NCBI GenBank assembly: GCA_964633205.1
Contig: CAZWFN010000032.1
Location: 1 to 50,138, forward strand
Direction: 5' to 3'
DNA: 50,138 nucleotides
Source: CAYVQE01 sp964633205
GTDB lineage: Bacteria > Myxococcota > B64-G9
The notes under the pieces were generated by a model that was not told the origin of the DNA, ran no database searches, and saw only the letters and a list, made by a program, of their open reading frames with translations. This document shows positions 26,342 through 34,975 of this stretch, piece after piece. The first letter of the stretch is position 1; the number at the start of each line of letters is the position of its first letter. A program made the position numbers and the translations under genes.

Positions 26342-26622
26342 CGGTCGGGCCCACCGCGCTTGTAGTGTCGCGCCGCCTTCTTCAGTGCCGGGCTCGGGGC
26401 AGGGGGATTGAGCAATGCCTCGGCAAATGCTTCTTGATCGCGCTGGGTCAGATCGATGATCTCGTGCTCGTGTATGACCCGCCGGGCCGCTTCAGTCGCG
26501 GTCTGGAGCAGAAAATCCGTCAAGGTCTGGCCTTCGAGACGGGCGGCTCGCTGAATCGTCCGCTTGACCGAAGCCGGAATACGCGCCTCCAGGCGCTCCA
26601 TCTTTTCGGCCGATTTGCCCAT
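26338..26622 (-). CDS. DUF1778 ribbon-helix-helix antitoxin, TacA type
   Basis: A 94-residue protein: N-terminal ribbon-helix-helix (MERLEARIPASVKRTIQRAA, then LTDFLLQTA), a central helix with EHEIIDLTQRDQEAFAEALL, which is the conserved DUF1778 core, and a basic tail that binds the acetyltransferase. Family members repress their own operon together with the toxin. GGAGGAT lies nine bases before the ATG and a strong promoter lies just upstream. Confidence 0.93.
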   Translation of the reverse strand: MGKSAEKMERLEARIPASVKRTIQRAARLEGQTLTDFLLQTATEAARRVIHEHEIIDLTQRDQEAFAEALLNPPAPSPALKKAARHYKRGGPDR

Positions 26623-26643
26623 CTCGTCTCATCCTCCACTCTG

Positions 26644-26677
26644 TTCTGACTGTACGGCAGAATGCCGGGTATGTCAA
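26644..26677 (-). promoter_or_regulatory. sigma-70-type promoter with palindromic operator for the TacAT operon
   Basis: On the minus strand TTGACA (26677-26672), a 17-base spacer and TACAGT (26654-26649) form a promoter. An imperfect palindrome with perfect outer arms TTCTG and CAGAA (26644-26662) covers the -10 box, a likely binding site for the ribbon-helix-helix antitoxin. Confidence 0.7.
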
Positions 26678-26702
26678 TCCGATCTGCAGCCGGTGCCCTC
26701 GT

Positions 26703-26837
26703 TCACCTGGAGCGGGCGGCCGGCAGCGTCAACTGGTTCCAGCGCTCGCGCTTTTTGCGGTTGGGCCCGATGAGCGTGGACCAGCCCACGGCCGCGATGA
26801 CCAGGCCGAAGCCGATGAGAATGGGCAGTACGTTCAT
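26703..26837 (-). CDS. 44-residue single-pass membrane protein
   Basis: A short ORF too small for most gene finders. It reads MNVLPILIGFGLVIAAVGW (one helix), then a basic segment GPNRKKRERW and a short polar tail. GGTGGAG is placed five bases before the ATG, and the helix-then-positive-charges layout predicts an outside N-terminus and cytoplasmic C-terminus. It has 263 bases of free space upstream for its own promoter. It lies close to the TacAT promoter, but nothing shows it belongs to that module. Function unknown. The remaining 26838-27100 space holds nothing that I recognise. Confidence 0.55.
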   Translation of the reverse strand: MNVLPILIGFGLVIAAVGWSTLIGPNRKKRERWNQLTLPAARSR

Positions 26838-27100
26838 GGCGGCTCCACCAGGCGAGGGGTTCAGGGCTCAGTACCACCCATTGTACGGCCCGGCATTCCC
26901 TTTTCCAAGGTGAACAAGGCCTCGCGGCTGGCGTTGACCGCCGGGGCGTCGCAGTGTACCATTCCTCCGCAGAAACTGCTTCGATAGCGTATACAGCTCT
27001 GGTGGAATGGTACTGCTCTTGGCATTGGTTGCGGCGGCGCTTTGTGCCGTACCCTTGGGTGCGGTAGAAGCGCTGTGATGCTGAGGCCAGGAGGTGCGGC

Positions 27101-28429
27101 ATGCGCGGCTGGTGGTGGGTCGGGGTCGGTTTGCTTCTCTGCGCCCGGGCCGCGGCGGCGGCCGAGTGCGATACGGCCGGGCCGGCGCATCCGGAGTGGA
27201 TCTTCTGCCACGACTTCGAGGCCCCCGACGCCTCCGACTTCAACACCTACTGGAACGACGTCTACGGCGTGCCCGAGCGGGTGTTCATCATCGAGGACAA
27301 CCCGGCCGGCATCGCCGGCGGCCATGCCATGCGCACCCAGGCCGTCAACGACGGCGACAGCGAGCTGGCCAACGGGGTGACCAGCGGGCCCAAGAAGTTC
27401 CTGGGCCGCGAGGTCGACTACGACGCGGTCTACTACCGCAAGTACGTGCGCTTCAACGAGGGCTTCGACCAGGGCAACTTCATGCACCTGGGCGGGCTGG
27501 GCGCCTGCGCGCCGAGCGACTATCCCTGGGATTGCATGGGCCACTCCGGCGAGAGACCGGCCGGCGACGATCGCTTCTCGTCCAACCTGGAGCCCTGGTC
27601 GGCCTACCAGAGCCTGGAGCCCCCCGGCCGCTGGGGCTTCTACTCCTACTACCATCAGATGCACATGGACTGCGGCCACCCGGGCCCGGACGACTGCTAC
27701 GGCGACATGTTCGCCCCGGACGAGGACGTGCTCATCAGCCGCGGGGACTGGCACGTGCTGGAGATGATGATCCAGCCCAACACCCCGGGCCAGGCCGACG
27801 GCTACCAGTCCTTCTGGGTCGACGGGGTGCGGGCCTATACCTCGCCGGGTATCAATTGGCGCAGCGACGAAAGCCTGCGCATCAACAAGGCCGGCATCTA
27901 CCTCTACGTCCACCACGTGCCGGCCCACACCGAGTGCATCCTGGACTTCGACAACGTGGTCATCAGCCGGGCCTACATCGGCCCCAGCCGCTGCCAGCCC
28001 GACACGCCCATCGCCGCGCCCTGCCTGTGCGGCGGTCAGCCCGACCCCGACGACGCCAGCCATGTCCACAGCGCAGGCTACTGCTGCGCCGGCAGCTGGC
28101 AGCCGACCCCCTGCAGCCAGGCCGACGGCGGCAGCGACGGAGAGGGGGACGGAGGTGCCGATGCCGGTACCGACGACGGGGACGGCGGGGACGGAGGTGC
28201 CGACGCCGGTACCGACGGCGGGGACGGAGCTGCCGATGCAGCCGGCGACAGCGGCAGCGCTGATCCGGACGCGGGCCCGACCGATCCCGATGCAGCCGGC
28301 CCCGCCCGGGTGGAAGGCTCCTGCGCCTGCAGCAACCCGACCAGCCCCGCCGCCCCCATCGCATCCTGGCTGCTGCTGCTGCTGGCTTGCCGCCGGACTC
28401 GAAGAAGGGCTACAGACACGGGCACTTGA
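27101..28429 (+). CDS. exported polysaccharide-lyase-like protein with MYXO-CTERM-like tail
   Basis: A 442-residue protein with a signal peptide (WWVGVGLLLCARAAAAA). Residues ~25-310 form a beta jelly-roll in the style of PL14/PL20-like polysaccharide lyases and concanavalin-like lectins (FCHDFEAPDASDFNTYWNDV, VYYRKYVRFNEGF, GDWHVLEMMIQPNTPG). Two Cys-rich segments (~320-345) follow. A Gly/Asp/Ala low-complexity linker with internal duplications spans ~344-405. The end is SCACSNP, a hydrophobic helix and CRRTRRR, resembling a MYXO-CTERM surface-sorting signal. Substrate and catalytic residues were not identified, so it may bind rather than cleave sugars. AGGAGGTGCGGC precedes the ATG. Confidence 0.85.
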   Translation: MRGWWWVGVGLLLCARAAAAAECDTAGPAHPEWIFCHDFEAPDASDFNTYWNDVYGVPERVFIIEDNPAGIAGGHAMRTQAVNDGDSELANGVTSGPKKFLGREVDYDAVYYRKYVRFNEGFDQGNFMHLGGLGACAPSDYPWDCMGHSGERPAGDDRFSSNLEPWSAYQSLEPPGRWGFYSYYHQMHMDCGHPGPDDCYGDMFAPDEDVLISRGDWHVLEMMIQPNTPGQADGYQSFWVDGVRAYTSPGINWRSDESLRINKAGIYLYVHHVPAHTECILDFDNVVISRAYIGPSRCQPDTPIAAPCLCGGQPDPDDASHVHSAGYCCAGSWQPTPCSQADGGSDGEGDGGADAGTDDGDGGDGGADAGTDGGDGAADAAGDSGSADPDAGPTDPDAAGPARVEGSCACSNPTSPAAPIASWLLLLLACRRTRRRATDTGT

Positions 28430-28465
28430 CGCCTAGCCTGGTCAGCGGAGCAACCGAAGCAACGA

Positions 28466-28531
28466 GGAAACGGTTCCCCTGGCACCCCGGAAACGATTCC
28501 CCCGGAAACGATTCCCCTGGCACCCCGGAAA
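28466..28531. repeat. GGAAACGATTCCCC / TGGCACC repeat block
   Basis: Three copies of GGAAACGATTCCCC-like words alternate with CTGGCACCCC between two convergent genes. The GGAA and TTCC ends make each word partly palindromic. Confidence 0.65.
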
Positions 28532-28545
28532 CGGAAGCGGTTCGC

Positions 28546-29640
28546 TCAGCGCGGCAGCAGCAGCAGGTCCCAGTTGCCCTGGCGTAGATCGGGGTGGACG
28601 AGGAGGTCGTCGGTGAGGGTGGGGGTGGCGTAGGCGCCTACGATGGCCTCTTCGGGGGTGATGAGCTGTTCGGTCTCGGTCTCCAGGTCGTAGACGGCCA
28701 CCCGGTAGTCGCCGTCGCGGTGGTCGAGCCAGGCCAGGCGGCTGGGGGCGGCGGACAGCGGGGTCTCGGCCGAGACGCGGGCGCTGGGGCTGTCGGCGCG
28801 GCGGACCTGGTGACCGGTTTGGTGGTAGCGGACCTGGACCTGGAGCTGGCCGTCGGCGTAGAGCGATTGCTTCCAGGCCACCGTGTCGCCGGCCACGGCC
28901 AGGCCGAACAGGCCGGCGTCGGTGCTGTCGACCAGGGTCTGCTGCTGGCCGCTGCGTAGATCCAGGCTCTCGAGCAGGATGTGGCGCTGGCCGTCCCAGT
29001 GCTGGCTGACCCAGGCCACCCGTTGAGCGGAGGCGGCCAGGGCGTTGGGGAAGCGCTGCAGCTCGGCCAGGATCTGGCTGCTGCCGTCGGCCAGGTCGGT
29101 GCGCCGCAGCTGGTAGACAGTGCGCTCGGGTCCGGAGGAGTAGTCGGCCCAGAACACCTGGCCGCCGGCCGCGGCCAGCCGCACCGTGCTGTCGTGCCAG
29201 GCGGCCGAGTACTGGTCGATGCCCGGGTGGTAGCGCACGTCGCGCTCGGCCACCGGGCTGGCGCAGACGCCCCGGCCCTGTGCGTCGCGGCAGTGCCAGG
29301 CCACCCAGCCGCCCGCGACCACCGGCAGCAGCTCCATGTCGGCCGCCGCCGACACCGTGCGCAGCCGGCCGGAGCGCAGATCCAGGGTGCGCACCACGCC
29401 CTGGCAGGTCTCGTCGGGCTCGCCGTCCGGGTCGTAGGCCGGGGAGTGGCAGGCCCCGTTGGGATCGCCGGCCAGGTCGAACCAGGCCAGGGTGTCGCCG
29501 TCCAGCGAGGGGTTGATCTGGTCGCCGGGACCTTCGAGCAGCACGGGCTGCGGGTCACCGCCCGCAAGCCCCCAGGGGTCGCTGCCCCCGCAGCCCGCGC
29601 CGGCGGCCAGCGCCGCCAGGATGGAAAACGCCGCTCGCAC
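28546..29640 (-). CDS. beta-propeller lipoprotein (TolB/WD40-like)
   Basis: A 364-residue lipoprotein starting at GTG 29640 with GAGGTG four bases upstream; lipobox AGAGC gives Cys17. The mature part is a series of about six to seven four-stranded blades with repeated patterns such as LAWFDLAGDPNG, GGWVAWHCRD, GGQVFWADYSSG, AQRVAWVSQHWDG and GDTVAWKQSLYADG. This is the TolB/YncE-like propeller style used for binding partners at the cell surface. It begins eight bases after the alpha-2-macroglobulin stop, so the two are surely co-transcribed and may act together at the envelope. Ligand unknown. Confidence 0.85.
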   Translation of the reverse strand: MRAAFSILAALAAGAGCGGSDPWGLAGGDPQPVLLEGPGDQINPSLDGDTLAWFDLAGDPNGACHSPAYDPDGEPDETCQGVVRTLDLRSGRLRTVSAAADMELLPVVAGGWVAWHCRDAQGRGVCASPVAERDVRYHPGIDQYSAAWHDSTVRLAAAGGQVFWADYSSGPERTVYQLRRTDLADGSSQILAELQRFPNALAASAQRVAWVSQHWDGQRHILLESLDLRSGQQQTLVDSTDAGLFGLAVAGDTVAWKQSLYADGQLQVQVRYHQTGHQVRRADSPSARVSAETPLSAAPSRLAWLDHRDGDYRVAVYDLETETEQLITPEEAIVGAYATPTLTDDLLVHPDLRQGNWDLLLLPR

Positions 29641-29648
29641 GCAGCACC

Positions 29649-32600
29649 TCAGGGCACGACCACCAGCTCCACCGGCTCGACCAGCGAGCGCAGCTCCGGG
29701 TTGTAGTAGGCCCAGACGCTGCTCTCCGGGGTCTGGCCGCGGATGGGGAACAGGGCCTTCATCCGGTAGCTGAACGCGAGCGGCGCGCCGTGGGCCAGCT
29801 CGTCGACGTAGACGCTGAGCTGCCGGCCGCGGAACTCGAAGCGGGTGACGCGCGGCTGCTCGGTCACCAGGGCGGTGAGGTCCTCGCGCAGCACCTCGAA
29901 GCCGGGCGGGATGCCCAGATCGAGCATGATCATCGAGGCCCGCTCGCCGGGCACGTTGTAGCTGGCGCTGACCTGCACCGTCACCGTCTCGTCCACGCCC
30001 AGGTTGGTGCGATCGTAGTCGACCGCGATGCTCAGCGGCCCGTCGGGCGAGTCGCTGATCAGCTCCCAGGGCAGGTAGTGGACGCCCACCACCTGGTAGA
30101 GGAAGGTGCCCTCGCCGTCGAGCTCCAGGCTGACCGCGTTGTCGCCTTCGACGGTGTAGTTGTCCAGCTCGCAGATGCGGGTGACGTCGGCGTTGTCGGG
30201 CGTGATGTCGAAGGTGCACACCGCCGGCGCGCCGTTGATGCCCACCCGGGCGGTGCCGCTGACGTCCTGGCTGCCGGCGAAGCCCATGGCCATGGTCATG
30301 GCCCGCAGGCTCTGCACCGTGGCCTGGGTGGTGTTCCAGGTGCCGAAGGCGTCCTTCTGCTGGATCAGCCAGGTGATGGCGCCGTTGACCACGTCCGGGT
30401 AGGCGCCGGCGCGCATCATGGCCTGGGCGATCAGGGCGGTGGTCTCGATGTCGCCGTTGTTGCCGCGGGCGCCCGAGGCGGTGGCCGAGCCCAGCTGCCA
30501 GTGCACGATGCCCTCATCGCCGCTGACCTTGAGCGCCTCGAGCTCGTCGAGCAGGCCCAGCAGGGCCGGGTCGTCGGGATCGGCCCAGGCCAGGGCGCAG
30601 GCCACCAGCGCCTTGGTGTAGACGTCGTCGCTGCCGGGCAGCCCGCTCTTCAAGCAGGCCACGCCCTGATCCACCGCCGGGCCGTCGTAGCTGCTCATGG
30701 CCAGGCCCCAGGTGCAGAAGGCCGAGGCCCGCAGGCCGCTCTCGCCGTAGATCTCGTTGCCGGCGTGCAGGTGCGACTCGCCGCTCCAGCAGCCGTCGGC
30801 CTGCTGGTCGGCGATCAGATCCTGCTCGCTGCGGCGCACCAGGTCCTGGTCGATGTCGACCGCCCGGCTGGCGTCGGCGAACATCATCAGCGCCATGGCG
30901 GTCAGGATGGCGTTGCCCGGATCATCGCCCACCCACCAGTTGAACCCGCCCGAGGGGCACTCGAAGGTGACGATGCGCTGGTAGCTCTGGTTGACGTAGT
31001 CGCGGGCCTTCAGCTCGATGGCCGGGGTGAGCTGGCCGCTGTGCTGCAGGTAGTTGAGCACCATGATGTTGGGCCAGGCCGTGGTGGTGGTCTGCTCGAA
31101 GCAGCCGTTGGGGATGCGCAGCAGCGCGTCCAGGCCCTCGACCGCCTGGCTCATCAGCCCGGGGTAGATCTTGACGAAGATGCGGCTGGCGCCGTCGATG
31201 GCCTCTTGCGGGATGGCCACCGTGCGGGTGACCGGATCGCCCAGCCGATCCGAGCGGCTGACGCGGAACTCCTTGCCGTCGGGCACCACCTCGACGGTGC
31301 GCCGCACCGCATCGGCGGCCTGGCTGCCGCTGCCGTGGACGGTCAGCCCGTGCCAGCCCACCGCGTCGACCGTGACGGTGAAGTAGACCACGTCCACCTC
31401 GCCGGCCTCCATGGAGGCGTGCTTGACCGCGGCGTCCTGCAGGGTGAACCAGTCCTCCTGCTGGATCTGCAGCTGCACCGTCTGCGGCTGCTCCAGGTAG
31501 TTGTAGACCGCCACCGGCACCGAGACCTGGTCGCCGCGGGTCAGGGTGGCCGGGAAGTCGACGTCGATGAAGAAGTCCTGGAACACGCGGATGCCGTCGG
31601 CCCGTGAGCCGATGCGGCCGCGGTCCGAGGAGGCCAGGCTGCTCATGCGCCAGGTGGTGATGCTGTCGGCCAGCGGGATCTCCACCGTGGCCCGGCCGGA
31701 GCCGTCGGTGATCACGGCCGGGTCGACGAACAGGGTCTCGGGGAACCAGGTGCGCACCCGCGGCGCCTGGCCGCCGGAGTCGTCGCCGCCCTCGTCGGAC
31801 GGTACACCGCAGTCGCCGCCCTCACACTCGCCGTCGGCAACCGGCCCGTCGGTGCCCGGGTCCATACCGTCCTCGCCGCCGAAATCCCAGTCGCGGCCGC
31901 CCTGGCCGTAGAACAGCTCGTAGGTGCGGTAGGCCGAGGAGGCCACGTCGTCGGGCGAGCCGGCCAGCTCGTCGGGCCCGGCCGAGTGGACGATCAGGGT
32001 CTGGTCCCACTGGTGGCTGCCGCGCACCTCGAAGCGGTAGGGCTGGCCGAAGGGGTCGGTCCAGTCGCGGTGCCGCTCCAGCCAGGCGCCCAGGTTCTCG
32101 GGCGTGATCAGGCCCTGCTCGGCCTTGCTGCGCAGCGCGTCCATGATGGCCACAGCGTCTTCGTCGATGTGCTGGCGCAGCACCGCGGCCACGCGGCCGG
32201 CGGCATCGACGTAGGTGTTGCGCTCGATGCCGTAACCGGCGTAGCCCTGGGCGGCGGCGAAGGTGACCGCGGCCGCGGCCTCGCGCTGCTGCTCGTCGAG
32301 ATCCTCGTCCAGGTAGTCGTCCAGGGTGGACGAGCGGATGATCTGGTAGCGGGCCTGCATGATGTCCTGCTCGATCTCGAAGAAGGTCTCGGCCAGCCCG
32401 GGGCGCATGTCGGACAGGGCGAAGACGGCCTCGTCCACCACCGCCAGGCCGATGGCCGCGGCCACGCCGTTGCCCTGCGGATCGGTGACCTGGAAGTCCA
32501 CCGTGGCCGTGTCGGCCGGGCGGTACTCGTCCTGGTCGAGGGTGACCTGGACGTCGAGCTGGCGGGCGCCCTGGACCAGCACCAGCTGGGTGTCGCGCAC

Positions 32601-34499
32601 GATCTGCGAGGTGCGCGTCAGGTAGTAGGCGTCGAACTGGACGTTGCCCTCCATGTCGGGCGTCAGCTCCAGCTCGTAGCTGGCGCGGCCGTCGACCAGA
32701 TCGATGGCGTCGGTCAGCAGGGTCTGGTTGCCCTTGATGGCGTCCAGGTAGATGCGGTCCTGGGCATCGTGGGCCAGCACCTCGAGATGGATGGTGTCGC
32801 CGACCTGGTAGAGCCGCTGGGCCACCCGCAGCAGCACCGTACCGCCGCTCTGGCCCACCGGCAGCACCGCCTGGCGGTTCATCTGGTTGCCCTGCGCATC
32901 GCGGGCGGCGATGTCCAGCGTCAGGCTGTCGCCGCTGGGCACCAGGCTGGCGCGGCCCAGGCCGCGGGCGTCGGTGGTCACTGAGATGGGCGGCTGGCCG
33001 GCCGGGGTCAGCTCGACCTCGGCGGCCACCGGGCCGCCGGTGGGATCGGCGCTGACCACGTGCAGCACGTTGGCCACGCCCGGCACCAGCTCGCCGCTCT
33101 CGGGCACCAGGGCCACCTTGAGCGGGGCGGCCGCCACCACCGACACGGCCGAGGCGGTCTCGCTGTGCTCGGCCAGGTCGGTCACCTCGACGTCGAACTG
33201 CAGGTAGGCATCGCCCTGCAGCAGGTCGATGCCGGCGAAGGCGTTGGGCAGGTCGTAGTGGAAGCCCCAGCGGCCGTCCTCGTTCAGCTCGCCGACCACC
33301 TCGCCGATCTCGACCAGGCCGACGTCGAAGGTCAACACCTTGACCCGCACCTGGCCGTGGACCGGCTTGCCGAAGAAGTAGCGCGCCTCGACCTGGCCGG
33401 TCACCCGCTCGCCGGGCAGGTAGTAGCCGCGGTCGGGGCGGAAGTCGACGTCGAACTTGGGCAGGGCGTAGCGCTTGACCTCGACCGTCTTGATCGACTC
33501 GGTGCTGCCCACCCGGGCCAGGATCTCGTAGTCGCCGGCATTGACCTCGCCGGCCAGCTGGAAGTCGGCCGCGCCGATGCCGAAGTCGTCGGTTCGGCCG
33601 CTGTGCTTGAACACCTTGTTGCCCTTGCCGTCGCGCACCTCGAACAGGTAGTCCTCGCCGGCCACCGGGTGCAGCGCCGGGCGCCTGAGCGCCAGCACGC
33701 GCATGTGGATCAGCTGGCCGGGCTGGTACAGCGGCTTGTCGGTGGTCACCAGCACCTTCTCCTCGCGCATCACGTCCACGCTGCCGGTCACCGATTCCTC
33801 GCCGCCGTCGGCTGCCTGCATGCGCACGGTCAGCTCGCCGCTGCCCAGCATGTCGGCCGGGGCGCGGATGTGCACCTCGGCGGTGCCGCGGGCGTCGGTC
33901 ACGCCCTGGCCGAGCTGGATCCGCTCCTCGCCCATGGCCAAAGTGGCGTCGACCTGCACGCCGGCCTCGGCCTCACCGCTGCCCGGGTCGCGGGCCAGCA
34001 CGCGCAGGGTGGTGGACTCGCCGGCGTGCAGCCGGTCGGGCGCCAGCACCTGGGCCTCGAAGCGCTCGACGGTGGCGTAGAGCGAGCGGTTGCCGAACAG
34101 GGCCTTGCCGTCCCACTCCACCCGGTAGCGCAGCAGGTGGCGGGCCAGCTGCTCGGTGGTCTCGGTGGCCGGCAGCCGGTGCAGGCTCAGCTCGAAGGTC
34201 TGCTCCTCGCCGTCCAGCTCGAAGCCCAGCTTGCGCCGGTCGGCGATGCGGCCTTCCAGATCGACCAGGGCCACCTCCAGCCGACCGGCGTAGTGCGCCT
34301 CGCGGGTGCGTTCGAGCACCAGCTGCACGTCGACCCGGTCGCCGTCGACCGTCGAGCGGATGCGGCTCTCGTCGATCTTGAGCCCGCCCAGTTCGGTCAC
34401 CTCGCCCGGGGGCATGGGCCCGTCCACGCAGGCCGTCAGCCCCAGGCCGCCGGCCAGCGCCAGCAGCGTCCCCAGCGTCACCATCTTCATCGCACGCAT
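29649..34499 (-). CDS. bacterial alpha-2-macroglobulin lipoprotein with thioester motif
   Basis: A 1616-residue lipoprotein; lipobox LTAC gives Cys24. Macroglobulin beta domains follow (VLVTTDKPLYQPGQLIHMRV at ~245 is the classic MG2 start). An extra region at ~760-855 reads like a pseudopilin GspG C-terminus (DPFGQPYRFEV, SAGPDELAGSPDD). A Gly/Asp-rich stretch (~870-905) may be the bait. Then come WFPETLFVDPAVITDGSG and the thioester domain with GCFEQ (Cys1133, Gln1136) and paired-helix repeats to ~1420. The end is a receptor-binding-like beta domain. Such proteins trap foreign proteases covalently after bait cleavage, usually next to PBP1C, which is absent here. AGGAGG sits six bases before the ATG at 34499. 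Confidence 0.94.
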   Translation of the reverse strand: MRAMKMVTLGTLLALAGGLGLTACVDGPMPPGEVTELGGLKIDESRIRSTVDGDRVDVQLVLERTREAHYAGRLEVALVDLEGRIADRRKLGFELDGEEQTFELSLHRLPATETTEQLARHLLRYRVEWDGKALFGNRSLYATVERFEAQVLAPDRLHAGESTTLRVLARDPGSGEAEAGVQVDATLAMGEERIQLGQGVTDARGTAEVHIRAPADMLGSGELTVRMQAADGGEESVTGSVDVMREEKVLVTTDKPLYQPGQLIHMRVLALRRPALHPVAGEDYLFEVRDGKGNKVFKHSGRTDDFGIGAADFQLAGEVNAGDYEILARVGSTESIKTVEVKRYALPKFDVDFRPDRGYYLPGERVTGQVEARYFFGKPVHGQVRVKVLTFDVGLVEIGEVVGELNEDGRWGFHYDLPNAFAGIDLLQGDAYLQFDVEVTDLAEHSETASAVSVVAAAPLKVALVPESGELVPGVANVLHVVSADPTGGPVAAEVELTPAGQPPISVTTDARGLGRASLVPSGDSLTLDIAARDAQGNQMNRQAVLPVGQSGGTVLLRVAQRLYQVGDTIHLEVLAHDAQDRIYLDAIKGNQTLLTDAIDLVDGRASYELELTPDMEGNVQFDAYYLTRTSQIVRDTQLVLVQGARQLDVQVTLDQDEYRPADTATVDFQVTDPQGNGVAAAIGLAVVDEAVFALSDMRPGLAETFFEIEQDIMQARYQIIRSSTLDDYLDEDLDEQQREAAAAVTFAAAQGYAGYGIERNTYVDAAGRVAAVLRQHIDEDAVAIMDALRSKAEQGLITPENLGAWLERHRDWTDPFGQPYRFEVRGSHQWDQTLIVHSAGPDELAGSPDDVASSAYRTYELFYGQGGRDWDFGGEDGMDPGTDGPVADGECEGGDCGVPSDEGGDDSGGQAPRVRTWFPETLFVDPAVITDGSGRATVEIPLADSITTWRMSSLASSDRGRIGSRADGIRVFQDFFIDVDFPATLTRGDQVSVPVAVYNYLEQPQTVQLQIQQEDWFTLQDAAVKHASMEAGEVDVVYFTVTVDAVGWHGLTVHGSGSQAADAVRRTVEVVPDGKEFRVSRSDRLGDPVTRTVAIPQEAIDGASRIFVKIYPGLMSQAVEGLDALLRIPNGCFEQTTTTAWPNIMVLNYLQHSGQLTPAIELKARDYVNQSYQRIVTFECPSGGFNWWVGDDPGNAILTAMALMMFADASRAVDIDQDLVRRSEQDLIADQQADGCWSGESHLHAGNEIYGESGLRASAFCTWGLAMSSYDGPAVDQGVACLKSGLPGSDDVYTKALVACALAWADPDDPALLGLLDELEALKVSGDEGIVHWQLGSATASGARGNNGDIETTALIAQAMMRAGAYPDVVNGAITWLIQQKDAFGTWNTTQATVQSLRAMTMAMGFAGSQDVSGTARVGINGAPAVCTFDITPDNADVTRICELDNYTVEGDNAVSLELDGEGTFLYQVVGVHYLPWELISDSPDGPLSIAVDYDRTNLGVDETVTVQVSASYNVPGERASMIMLDLGIPPGFEVLREDLTALVTEQPRVTRFEFRGRQLSVYVDELAHGAPLAFSYRMKALFPIRGQTPESSVWAYYNPELRSLVEPVELVVVP

Positions 34500-34750
34500 C
34501 ACCATCCTCCTCGCATCATCAGGAGCCTGGAGTTCCCCCCGGCCGACCGCGACCTCCCTGTGAACCGCGGCCCCGAGCAGAACCCGCATCCATCCAGATC
34601 CCCGGATACAGCAAATCCCGTGCCATTCAAGCCAGTTATTAAAGAACCGTGATTTCCATCACATGCCCCCGGCGGCCGAGCGGCAGCACTCAACAAACCA
34701 CCACCGTCCCCCCGCCGAGCCACGGGTTTCTGATATCGCCCCGCCTTCGC

Positions 34751-34961
34751 CGAGGCTACGGCGGGCTTCGCCCCTTATCGTACGAGGCTACGGCGGGCTT
34801 CGCCCNNNNNNNNNNNNNNNNNNNNNNNNNNNNNNNNNNNNNNNNNNNNNNNNNNNNNNNNNNNNNNNNNNNNNNNNNNNNNNNNNNNNNNNNNNNNNNN
34901 NNNNNCGAGGCTACGGCGGGCTTCGCCCCTTATCGTACGAGGCTACGGCGGGCTTCGCCCT
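34751..34961. repeat. 32-base tandem repeat CGAGGCTACGGCGGGCTTCG... spanning an assembly gap
   Basis: Two units start at 34751 and 34783 and two more at 34906 and 34938; the period is 32 bases on both sides. There are no unique spacers between units, so this is a tandem array and not a CRISPR. The rest of the 476-base gene-free space (34500-34750) shows nothing notable. Confidence 0.9.
34806..34905. other. scaffold gap of 100 N
   Basis: Exactly 100 undefined bases, the conventional length for a gap of unknown size. It lies within the 32-base tandem array, which probably broke the assembly. True length, and anything inside it, are unknown. Confidence 0.97.
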
Positions 34962-34975
34962 TGGTGGCGTTCGCG

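Noticed and set aside
27017..27034. Sigma-54 promoter before the lyase-like gene (TTGGCATTGGTTGC)
   Set aside because: Spacing between GG and GC is eight bases, and the -24 box is incomplete.
34751..34961. CRISPR array
   Set aside because: Units follow each other at a 32-base period with no unique spacers and no cas genes are present.
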